DNA of 18,738 bases, taken from NCBI GenBank assembly GCA_910585875.1, contig CAJUIK010000034.1:1-18738 (forward strand). Direction: 5' to 3'. The notes beneath the pieces are model-generated. The model made no database searches. It saw only the letters and a list, made by a program, of their open reading frames with translations, and was not told the DNA's origin. This document shows, in pieces, positions 1 to 6,159 of this stretch (position 1 is its first letter; each line of letters starts with the position of its first letter). Source of the stretch: an uncultured Eubacteriales bacterium (GTDB lineage: Bacteria > Bacillota > Clostridia > Oscillospirales > Butyricicoccaceae). The position numbers and the translations under genes are program-made.

Positions 1-131
1 TCACTTGTTTGCGCCGCCCCGTTTTCCGCTGCCCTTAAAAACATTGATTTTACTGAGTTTTCTCATGTTTTCTTATGGCAACGCCCTTAAGCCGCGCTTT
101 TTTCATGCCCGGCGCCGGCTGAAATTTTTTC

Positions 132-160
132 TTGACAAAGTAAGTTAGTTGATGTAAACT
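132..160 (+). promoter_or_regulatory. Sigma-A-like promoter of the feo operon
   Basis: A perfect -35 hexamer TTGACA (132-137) is followed after exactly 17 bp by TAAACT (155-160), which matches four of six positions of the -10 consensus. Transcription would start near 167, which puts both palindromic operators just downstream of the start site and the first feoA about 80 nt downstream. The promoter assignment is inferred from hexamers and spacing only. Confidence 0.65.
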
Positions 161-177
161 GAATCCGCAAGGAAAGG

Positions 178-191
178 TTAGCCAAGGCTAA
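178..191. promoter_or_regulatory. Operator 1 of feo operon (TTAGC-N4-GCTAA palindrome)
   Basis: TTAGCCAAGGCTAA has 6-bp inverted arms around a central AA. The core TTAGC-N4-GCTAA recurs at 212-225 and 733-746, always upstream of a feo gene. The TTAG/CTAA half-sites resemble operators of the DtxR/IdeR family of metal-dependent repressors (IdeR consensus TTAGGTTAGSCTAACCTAA). It lies about 10-25 nt downstream of the predicted start site, where a bound repressor would block transcription. Regulator identity is inference. Confidence 0.65.
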
Positions 192-211
192 TCTTTTTCA
201 AGGGACATAGG

Positions 212-225
212 TTAGCGTGTGCTAA
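212..225. promoter_or_regulatory. Operator 2 of feo operon (TTAGC-N4-GCTAA palindrome)
   Basis: TTAGCGTGTGCTAA repeats the core of operator 1 with a different 4-nt centre. Both copies are preceded by AGG or AAGG and followed by T-rich sequence. The centres of the two sites are 34 bp apart, and this copy ends 24 nt before feoA1. Same putative DtxR/IdeR-like metal-responsive operator. Confidence 0.65.
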
Positions 226-249
226 TTAAAATTACAGAAGGGAGGCGGC

Positions 250-462
250 ATGATGCCCCTGACAATGGCAAAACCCGGAGACACGGCGATCATACGCAAA
301 ATTACCGGCAAGGACGAGACGCGGCAGCGCCTGGCTGAGCTTGGATTTGTGACAGACGCCGCCGTGACGGTGGTCAGCGAAATGGCCGGCAGCTTGATTT
401 TGCAAATCAAAGGAAGCCGGGTAGCGCTGGACCGAACCATGGCCAACCGCATTTTGATTTAA
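250..462 (+). CDS. feoA: Ferrous iron transport protein A (first copy)
   Basis: This is a 70-residue stand-alone FeoA, a cytosolic SH3-like protein that works with the FeoB channel in Fe2+ uptake; its exact role (modulating the FeoB G domain or complex assembly) is unsettled for the family. Family features visible here are the early K-P-G-D turn (residues 8-11), the R-x-R-L-A-E-L-G-F segment (25-33), the strand-rich middle, and the closing R-x-A-L-D-R-x-M-A pattern. The length is typical. GGGAGG at 240-245 precedes two consecutive ATG codons (250 and 253); spacing of 4 and 7 nt slightly favours the second, so the true product may be one residue shorter. It is first in the feo operon, behind two operators, with a second, divergent feoA following after 22 nt. 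Confidence 0.93.
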   Translation: MMPLTMAKPGDTAIIRKITGKDETRQRLAELGFVTDAAVTVVSEMAGSLILQIKGSRVALDRTMANRILI

Positions 463-484
463 TTTTTGACAAGGAGAGACGAGT

Positions 485-706
485 ATGAAAACGCTGAAAG
501 ACGCCAGAGTGGGCGATACTGTCGCCGTCGTCAAGTTGCATGGCGGAGGCGCCGTCAGACGGCGCATGATGGATATGGGCATTACCAAGGGCGTGAGCTT
601 GTATATCCGCAAGGTGGCGCCCTTGGGAGATCCTATGGAGCTGAATATCCGGGGATACGAGCTCTCCCTCCGCAAGGCGGATGCGGAACTCATCGAAATC
701 GCATAG
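485..706 (+). CDS. feoA: Ferrous iron transport protein A (second copy)
   Basis: A 73-residue second FeoA, also SH3-like and cytosolic, beginning M-K-T-L-K-D-A-R-V-G-D and carrying the R-R-R-M-M-D-M-G-I segment (25-33) that corresponds to R-L-A-E-L-G-F in the first copy. The later P-L-G-D-P and I-R-G-Y-E-L-S-L-R pattern (47-64) is characteristic of FeoA proteins encoded directly beside FeoB. The start is set by AAGGAGAG about 8 nt upstream. The two FeoA copies share the fold pattern but little sequence, so they are more likely old paralogues with separate roles than a recent duplication. Tandem feoA genes before feoB are common in Clostridia. The 60-nt gap to feoB contains a third copy of the operon's operator. 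Confidence 0.93.
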   Translation: MKTLKDARVGDTVAVVKLHGGGAVRRRMMDMGITKGVSLYIRKVAPLGDPMELNIRGYELSLRKADAELIEIA

Positions 707-732
707 CGACGCCTTTCTTTTTTGACTATAAG

Positions 733-746
733 TTAGCTTTAGCTAA
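733..746. promoter_or_regulatory. Operator 3, inside the feo operon just before feoB
   Basis: TTAGCTTTAGCTAA is a third TTAGC-N4-GCTAA palindrome, 21 nt upstream of the feoB ATG and between feoA2 and feoB. TATAAG at 728-733, overlapping the palindrome, could serve as a -10 element, but no good -35 is seen about 17 bp upstream. Either feoB has its own regulated promoter, or the site acts as an internal roadblock. Confidence 0.6.
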
Positions 747-766
747 TCAAAATAAGGAGTGTGAAC

Positions 767-2947
767 ATGGAAATCAAAATTGCGCTGGCAGGAAACCCAA
801 ACTGCGGCAAAACCACGCTATTCAACAGCTTGACTGGCTCCAATCAATATGTAGGCAACTGGCCTGGCGTCACGGTGGAGAAAAAAGAGGGCCGGCTGAA
901 GGGAGACAAAAATGTGGTGATTCAAGATCTGCCCGGCGTCTATTCCCTTTCTCCCTATACGCCGGAGGAGGCTGTGGCCCGCGGATATTTAATCAACGAA
1001 AGGCCCGACGCTATTTTGAATATTGTAGACGGCGTCAACATCGAGCGAAACCTATATCTGACTACCCAGCTTGCCGAGCTGGGCCTGCCCATGGTAGTCG
1101 CGGTCAATATGATGGATCTGGTTCGCAAAAACGGCGGCCAAATCGACCTGAAAAAACTCTCTCAGTCCCTGGGCTGTGTGGTTGTAGAGACAAGCGCCCT
1201 GAAGGGAGAAGGCTGCGTAGAAGCCGCCCGGCAGGCGGCGGAACTGGCTCGAAGCCGTCAATCTGCGGAGCCGCTCCCCATATTCAGCGATAGTGTGGAA
1301 CAGACTTTGACCTATATTGAAGAAGCCATTGGCGGGCTGGTCAATCCCCGATATCTGCGCTGGTATGCCGTCAAGGTCTTCGAACGGGATCCGCAGACGT
1401 TGGAGGATCTGGCCCTGGACGAAGAACTGAAAAACCGCTTGGAGCAGTCTATCGCCCATTGCGAACAGGAGCTGGACGACGACGCGGAAAGCATTGTCGC
1501 CAACCAGAGATATTCTTATATCAGCGGCGTTGTGGGTAAATCTATCAAAAAACAGACGGCCAAACACAGCCTCTCCCCTTCGGATCGAATCGACCGAATC
1601 GTCACCAACCGACTGCTGGCCCTGCCGATTTTCGCCGCCGTGATGTTTTTGGTCTATTACATCGCTATCGGCACTGTGGGCGCTTGGTTCACCGACTGGA
1701 CCAACGACGTGCTGTTCGGCGAACTTATCCCCCCGGCTGTCGAGAGCTGGATGACAGGTCTTGGCTGCGCCGACTGGCTGGTAGGATTGGTTGTGAACGG
1801 CATTATAGGCGGCGTGGGCTCTGTGCTGGGCTTTGTGCCCCAGATGCTGGTGCTGTTCCTGATGCTTTCCATCTTAGAAGATGTTGGTTACATGGCTCGG
1901 GTAGCCTTTATCATGGATCGGGTTTTTCGCAAATTCGGCCTGTCGGGTAAGAGCTTTATTCCCATGCTGATCGGCTCGGGCTGCGGCGTGCCTGGCGTGA
2001 TGGCCAGCCGGACTATTGAAAATGAACGGGATCGGCGCATGACGATTATGACGACCTGTTTTGTGCCCTGCGGCGCCAAAATGCCCATTATCGGCCTGTT
2101 TGCCGGCGCTCTCTTCGGCGGCAGCGGCCTAATTGCAGTATCGGCTTATTTTGCCGGCGCGGCGGCCGTCGTTCTTTCCGGAGTGACGCTCAAAAAGACC
2201 AAAGCTTTTGCCGGAGACCCGGCGCCTTTCGTCATGGAGCTGCCTCCATACCATGCGCCGTCTGCCGACAATGTTTTGCGGGCTACCTGGGAACGGGGAT
2301 GGAGTTTCATCAAGCGGGCTGGTTCTGTTATTTTGGCTTCCTCTGTCGTTCTTTGGTTCCTCCAAGGTTTCGGTTTTGTCAACGGCGCCTTCGGCATGGT
2401 AGAAGACAACAACTCCTCCCTGCTGGCTGCCGTCGGCAGCGGCGCGGCTTTCCTCTTCCAGCCGCTGGGCTTTGGCGATTGGCAGTCTGCTGTGGCTACG
2501 GCTACCGGGCTGATCGCCAAGGAAAACGTGGTTTCCACCTTCGGCGTACTGTTCCATTTGGGCGAAGGCGTCGCCCAAGACGCGCCAGACCTGTTGACTG
2601 CCGTCGCGTTGCATTATACCCCTCTTTCCGCCTATTCCTTCCTACTGTTCAACCTGCTCTGCGCCCCCTGTTTCGCCGCTATGGGCGCCATCAAACGGGA
2701 AATGAACAGCACCAAGTGGACGCTGGCCGCCATCGGCTATATGTGCGGCTTCGCCTATGTCGCTTCTCTGATTGTCTATCAGCTGGGGGGCCTGTTTACA
2801 GGCGAAACGACGCTGGGGCTGGGCGTCGCGGCGGCTCTGGCCTGTCTGGCAGGCTTGATCTGCCTGGTTTTCCGACGCAACAAATACGACGGCGGCCGGC
2901 AGACTGTTCGGGCCGCCTCCGCCGCTTCGCCCGCTGGCAGCAGATAA
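767..2947 (+). CDS. feoB: Ferrous iron transporter FeoB
   Basis: A 726-residue FeoB, the inner-membrane Fe2+ transporter with an N-terminal cytosolic GTPase. G motifs are intact: G1 GNPNCGKT (residues 9-16), G2 threonine in GVTVEKK (35-41), G3 DLPG (54-57), G4 NMMD (114-117) and G5 SALKG (143-147). A helical spacer follows, then a polytopic membrane part from about residue 280 with the two inverted Gate regions. Gate and pore cysteines appear in GSGCGVPG, FVPCGAKMP and LLCAPCF. The length is normal for Firmicutes FeoB. I chose ATG 767, 7 nt after GGAG (756-759), over the in-frame GTG at 761, which is only 1 nt from that ribosome binding site. The tail ends in a basic, Ser/Ala-rich stretch. 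A Cys-rich small membrane protein follows 30 nt later. Confidence 0.98.
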   Translation: MEIKIALAGNPNCGKTTLFNSLTGSNQYVGNWPGVTVEKKEGRLKGDKNVVIQDLPGVYSLSPYTPEEAVARGYLINERPDAILNIVDGVNIERNLYLTTQLAELGLPMVVAVNMMDLVRKNGGQIDLKKLSQSLGCVVVETSALKGEGCVEAARQAAELARSRQSAEPLPIFSDSVEQTLTYIEEAIGGLVNPRYLRWYAVKVFERDPQTLEDLALDEELKNRLEQSIAHCEQELDDDAESIVANQRYSYISGVVGKSIKKQTAKHSLSPSDRIDRIVTNRLLALPIFAAVMFLVYYIAIGTVGAWFTDWTNDVLFGELIPPAVESWMTGLGCADWLVGLVVNGIIGGVGSVLGFVPQMLVLFLMLSILEDVGYMARVAFIMDRVFRKFGLSGKSFIPMLIGSGCGVPGVMASRTIENERDRRMTIMTTCFVPCGAKMPIIGLFAGALFGGSGLIAVSAYFAGAAAVVLSGVTLKKTKAFAGDPAPFVMELPPYHAPSADNVLRATWERGWSFIKRAGSVILASSVVLWFLQGFGFVNGAFGMVEDNNSSLLAAVGSGAAFLFQPLGFGDWQSAVATATGLIAKENVVSTFGVLFHLGEGVAQDAPDLLTAVALHYTPLSAYSFLLFNLLCAPCFAAMGAIKREMNSTKWTLAAIGYMCGFAYVASLIVYQLGGLFTGETTLGLGVAAALACLAGLICLVFRRNKYDGGRQTVRAASAASPAGSR

Positions 2948-2977
2948 GCGCGGCGGCAAACAAAGGAGGTCTTTGCA

Positions 2978-3136
2978 ATGAATCTTCCCACAATCATCGG
3001 CTCTTTGCTGGTCTTTTCCCTATTTTTCGCCATTCTGGGCCGGGGTATTTTCAACCGAAAACGGGGGAAAAGCGGATGCAGCTGCGGCTGCTCCGGCTGC
3101 CCCAGCCAAGGTCTATGCCACCCAAAGCGCCAATAG
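2978..3136 (+). CDS. FeoB-associated Cys-rich membrane protein
   Basis: A 52-residue peptide. Residues 5-20 form one hydrophobic membrane helix, followed by a basic stretch (N-R-K-R-G-K, 26-31) and a cysteine cluster C-S-C-G-C-S-G-C with a further Cys six residues on (C34, 36, 38, 41, 47). This architecture and its place directly after feoB match the FeoB-associated Cys-rich membrane protein family found in Firmicutes and Bacteroidetes, which may correspond functionally to FeoC; its biochemical role is not established. The basic segment after the helix suggests the Cys cluster faces the cytosol, where it could bind Fe2+ or hand it on (inference). The start is well fixed by AAAGGAGGT (2962-2970), 7 nt before ATG. 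The gene ends a few bases before the shared terminator. Confidence 0.9.
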   Translation: MNLPTIIGSLLVFSLFFAILGRGIFNRKRGKSGCSCGCSGCPSQGLCHPKRQ

Positions 3137-3143
3137 AACGAAG

Positions 3144-3183
3144 AAAACCAAGCCCGGCGAGCGCGCTCGCCGGGCTTGGTTTT
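3144..3183. terminator. Bidirectional intrinsic terminator (40-bp perfect palindrome)
   Basis: AAAACCAAGCCCGGCGAGCG and its exact reverse complement abut with no spacer, giving a GC-rich hairpin with A-rich sequence on the left and a T tract on the right (3180-3186). Read rightward it ends the feo operon 8 nt after the last stop codon. Read leftward it ends in GGTTTTCTT and lies 13 nt beyond the last cobalamin-operon stop codon, so one element can stop both convergent transcripts. Confidence 0.93.
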
Positions 3184-3196
3184 TTTGCAAAATAAC

Positions 3197-3952
3197 TCAG
3201 CAGTCCTCCAGAAACCGGTACAGCCAATTCCAAAAGGGCTCCCGCTTGCCGCAGTCCGGGCAGACGCCCATGCCATAGACCAACGGCAGCGCAGAGGAAA
3301 TCTGATCGTCTCCTGCCAAAGCCAGCAACCCCTGGAGCCAGGCCGCTTCCTGCCCTGTGAATTGGCCGTCCCAGGGGCCGGTTGAGGCGGGGATCAGGCA
3401 ATCCGGCCGCTCTGCCAGCGGCAGGGTTTCCTCTTCCCAGCCGCATTCGCAGGCGACGGCCCCCTCCTCCCAACAGGAACTAGAGAGCAGATAAAGGCCG
3501 TAGGCGTGTCTCCTGTCGCCCACAATCGACAAAGCAGCCAGCGCAAATTGCTGGCCCAGCTCCACGTCCTCCGCTAACAGCCGGGCAGCCTCGGGGCTAG
3601 CGGCCAGCCGCTTGGTCAGCGGGCCCAGCCCCTCCAGCCCTTGCTGAAATTCTTGAAAAGCCGCTGAAGCCGGCTCCAGCGGCTGGTCTGCCTCGGCGGC
3701 AACGGCCGGGCCAATTTGGGCTATCAGAAAAATCTGGTCTTCCTCTGGCAAGCCGGCGCACAGCGCCGCCAGATGGGGCAGCGCATAAGCGGTAGCGCTA
3801 TAATAGCTGAGCTGATGGCCCAGCTCTTCTGACAGAGCCTCCATGTTCTCTCGGAAATCCCCTTCTTTGCGGAGCAGCCTATCCAGAAGACTGCCCACGC
3901 CGCCGCTGGCGGAATCCAGCGTGAGCCAAACCGGCGAGTTCAATTCTATCAT
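3197..3952 (-). CDS. Uncharacterised 251-residue protein at the end of the cobalamin operon
   Basis: I do not recognise this family. The protein is soluble, acidic and largely alpha-helical by composition, with Leu/Ala/Glu-rich stretches (20-145) and no signal peptide or membrane helix. The last third is cysteine-bearing: C160, a C-E-C-G-W motif (C168, C170), C185, and C-P-D-C-G-K (C231, C234), plus C251 at the very end. A C-x-C and a C-x-x-C together could form a zinc or other metal site. The start is clear: ATG 3952 follows AAGGAGG by 6 nt; the in-frame extension upstream runs into cbiC and lacks a ribosome site. It lies 34 nt after cbiC on the same strand, with no terminator between, so it is probably cotranscribed with the cobalamin genes. 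A role in cobalt or cobalamin handling is conceivable only from position. Confidence 0.85.
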   Translation of the reverse strand: MIELNSPVWLTLDSASGGVGSLLDRLLRKEGDFRENMEALSEELGHQLSYYSATAYALPHLAALCAGLPEEDQIFLIAQIGPAVAAEADQPLEPASAAFQEFQQGLEGLGPLTKRLAASPEAARLLAEDVELGQQFALAALSIVGDRRHAYGLYLLSSSCWEEGAVACECGWEEETLPLAERPDCLIPASTGPWDGQFTGQEAAWLQGLLALAGDDQISSALPLVYGMGVCPDCGKREPFWNWLYRFLEDC

Positions 3953-3986
3953 ATTGCGCCTCCTTTTTCCGGTAAAACCGGCCGTC

Positions 3987-4646
3987 TTATTTCGTCGCCT
4001 GCTCGCCGCGGCCTGCGGCAAGATAGAGCAGAGCGTTACACAGAGCGGCGGCGATATTGCTGCCCCCTTTGCGGCCCCGGGCCACAATGCAAGGCGCTTT
4101 GGATCGCATCAGCATTTCCTTGCTTTCCATCACATTGACAAACCCCACCGGCGCGCCGATCACCAGCCGGGGGGCGACCCGGCCCTCTTCCATCAGTTCG
4201 CACAGGCGGATCAGGGCTGTAGGAGCGTTGCCCACCGCCACAATCAGCGGCCCTTCCAAGGCCGCCGCCTTTTCCATGCACACCGCCGCCCGGGTAACGC
4301 CTCGCCGCCGGGCCTGCTCCGCCACGTCTTCTTCCGCCATAAAGCACAGGGCCCGGCCCTGGAGCTTGGCCAAGGCCGGCTTGCTGACGCCGCTGAAAGC
4401 CATATTGGTGTCTGTGACGATACAAGCCCCCTCTTTCAGCGCCTGAAGCCCTGCTTCCAGAGCGCCGGGGGAAAAATACAGGTTGTCCGCATAATCAAAA
4501 TCCGCCGAGGCGTGGATGGCCCGCATAATCACCGGCGCCTGATCAGGGGGCAGCGCCTGGCCCATGGCCGCGAGCTCTTGGGCGATGATTTCAAAGCTGC
4601 GCGTTTCGATATCCGCCGGCTTGATCTGCTGCAACTGTGTTTTCAC
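3987..4646 (-). CDS. cbiC: Cobalt-precorrin-8 methylmutase
   Basis: A 219-residue CbiC/CobH enzyme that moves the methyl group from C11 to C12 of cobalt-precorrin-8, giving cobyrinic acid, the last ring-forming step of the anaerobic pathway. The N-terminal P-x-D-I-E-x-R-S-F-x-I-I segment and the M-R-A-I-H-A-S-A-D-F-D-Y-A motif (about residues 41-53) carry the conserved catalytic histidine. Later V-G-N-A-P-T-A-L, G-A-P-V-G-F-V-N and R-G-R-K-G-G-S-N-I-A-A-A-L motifs are family signatures. I place the start at GTG 4646, 7 nt after GGAGGAGG; an in-frame ATG at 4667 lies inside the end of cbiP and upstream of that ribosome site. It immediately follows cbiP (2 nt gap). Confidence 0.95.
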   Translation of the reverse strand: MKTQLQQIKPADIETRSFEIIAQELAAMGQALPPDQAPVIMRAIHASADFDYADNLYFSPGALEAGLQALKEGACIVTDTNMAFSGVSKPALAKLQGRALCFMAEEDVAEQARRRGVTRAAVCMEKAAALEGPLIVAVGNAPTALIRLCELMEEGRVAPRLVIGAPVGFVNVMESKEMLMRSKAPCIVARGRKGGSNIAAALCNALLYLAAGRGEQATK

Positions 4647-4648
4647 AA

Positions 4649-6148
4649 TCAATCCTCCTCCGCCCATTGATCCATAATCCGATAGATTTTCTCCATATCC
4701 AAGCTGCGGCGCAAGGCCTGGGCCAGGATATTGTATTGCTCCTCTTTATATGCGCCGTAATCCTGCTGCCGGGCGGGGAGCTCCGCCGGGTCCAAGCCCT
4801 TCCGGCGGTAGAGGGCCTGAGCCAGCCCTTCCCGCAGGGCGCCGCTGTCAAACAGCCCGTGGATATAGCAGCCCGCCACATTGCCCCGGCAAGCGCCTTC
4901 CTGCCGCCCGTCCGCGCCGATCAGCGGCAAAGCGCCGCCGGCGTCGGTTTGTCCCATGTGAATTTCGTATCCCTCAAAGGCCGCGCCAGCCAGGGCGGAG
5001 AAAAATCCGCTCTGCCCCAGCACCTGGCCTTGAACCTGGTTCCGGGTCTTTTCCAAGGAAAACCGGGTGCGCAGGGGCAGCAACCCCATGCCCCGCATGG
5101 CGCCGCCCTGCTCCGCCCCTTCCGGGTCTTCCAGGCTCTCTCCCAACATCTGATATCCGCCGCAGACGCCGAACAGCGGAGTATCCCGGCTGACCTCCTT
5201 GAGGATGGCCGCCTCCATGCCGCTTTCCCGCAGCCATTGCAGGTCGCCCATGGTGTTTTTGGTTCCCGGCAGAATGATCAAATCCGGCCGGCCCAGCTGA
5301 TCCGGGGCCTTCACATACCGGACGCCGGCGCCTGGGATCTGCTCCAAAGCGTTGAAATCCGTGAAATTGGAAATGCGGGGAAGCCGGATCACGACGATAT
5401 CCAGCAGCGCTTTCTGCCGGCGCTCCAGCCTGTCGGAAAGGCTGTCCTCGTCGTCGATATCCGCTTGCAGATAAGGAACTACCCCCACCACGGGCTTGCC
5501 TGCCAGCTCCTCCAACTGGGCCAGGCCGGGCCGCAGGATTTCCACATCCCCTCGAAATTTGTTGACAATTAGCCCCTGAATCCGTCGCTGTTCCGCCGGT
5601 TCCAGCAAAGCTATTGTGCCATACAAACTGGCGAAAACGCCCCCTCGGTCGATGTCTCCAACCAACAGCGCCGGGGCCCCGGCCATCCGGGCCATGCCCA
5701 TGTTGACGATATCTTCTGCCTTCAGGTTGATTTCCGCCGGGCTCCCCGCCCCTTCTATCACCATAATATCATTTTCTGCCGCCAGCGAACGATAAGATTC
5801 CAAAATCACGGGAATCAACTGCTTTTTATATTGAAAATACTCCCGGGCGGGCATGGTCCCGATGGGTTTGCCGCCCACAATCACCTGGCTGCCCACATCG
5901 CTGGTGGGCTTGAGCAGAATGGGATTCATGCGCGCGTCCGGCGCCAGGCCCGCGGCCTCGGCCTGAACGGCCTGAGCCCGACCCATTTCCAGCCCATCCT
6001 GGGTGACAAAGCTGTTCAGCGCCATATTCTGGCTTTTGAAAGGCGCCGTCCGATAACCGTCCTGCCGGAAAATCCGGCAAAGGCCGGCGCACAGCAGGCT
6101 TTTCCCCGCGTTGGACATGGTTCCTTGAATCATAATGGATTTGGCCAT
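4649..6148 (-). CDS. cbiP: Cobyric acid synthase (glutamine-hydrolysing)
   Basis: A 499-residue CbiP/CobQ, which amidates the b, d, e and g side chains of adenosylcobyrinate a,c-diamide using ATP and glutamine. The N-terminal synthetase domain begins with the P-loop-like Q-G-T-M-S-N-A-G-K-S (8-17), followed by F-K-S-Q-N-M-A-L-N-S-F, diagnostic for CobQ. The C-terminal class I glutamine amidotransferase domain carries the nucleophile in F-G-V-C-G-G-Y-Q-M-L-G (Cys near 328) and the histidine in C-Y-I-H-G-L-F-D. ATG 6148 is preceded by AAAGGGG. The same frame stays open upstream for another 190 codons, but that stretch is the out-of-frame shadow of cobD. It follows cobD by 11 nt. Confidence 0.97.
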   Translation of the reverse strand: MAKSIMIQGTMSNAGKSLLCAGLCRIFRQDGYRTAPFKSQNMALNSFVTQDGLEMGRAQAVQAEAAGLAPDARMNPILLKPTSDVGSQVIVGGKPIGTMPAREYFQYKKQLIPVILESYRSLAAENDIMVIEGAGSPAEINLKAEDIVNMGMARMAGAPALLVGDIDRGGVFASLYGTIALLEPAEQRRIQGLIVNKFRGDVEILRPGLAQLEELAGKPVVGVVPYLQADIDDEDSLSDRLERRQKALLDIVVIRLPRISNFTDFNALEQIPGAGVRYVKAPDQLGRPDLIILPGTKNTMGDLQWLRESGMEAAILKEVSRDTPLFGVCGGYQMLGESLEDPEGAEQGGAMRGMGLLPLRTRFSLEKTRNQVQGQVLGQSGFFSALAGAAFEGYEIHMGQTDAGGALPLIGADGRQEGACRGNVAGCYIHGLFDSGALREGLAQALYRRKGLDPAELPARQQDYGAYKEEQYNILAQALRRSLDMEKIYRIMDQWAEED

Positions 6149-6159
6149 AGTTTCCCCTT

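Noticed and set aside
1..66. A 21-codon minus-strand frame (starting M-R-K-L-S-K) ending exactly at the window edge with TGA.
   Set aside because: No ribosome binding site, very short, no recognisable family; an in-frame stop lies just upstream. I treat 1-131 as non-coding, with only a weak hairpin (AGCCG/CGGCT, about 90-112) before a T run.
145..163. A fourth feo operator overlapping the promoter (TTAGT ... CTGAA).
   Set aside because: The half-sites are 10 nt apart instead of 4 and only partly match, so it does not fit the motif shared by the other three.
466..1293. Long plus-strand frame across feoA2 and the start of feoB.
   Set aside because: It is an out-of-frame shadow of two clear genes, with Arg/Gly-rich composition and no family resemblance.
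3197..3952. Interpretation of the terminal gene as a TorD-type chaperone because it is helical and sits at an operon end.
   Set aside because: The characteristic TorD/DmsD motifs are not visible, and the C-x-C and C-x-x-C pairs are not a feature of that family.
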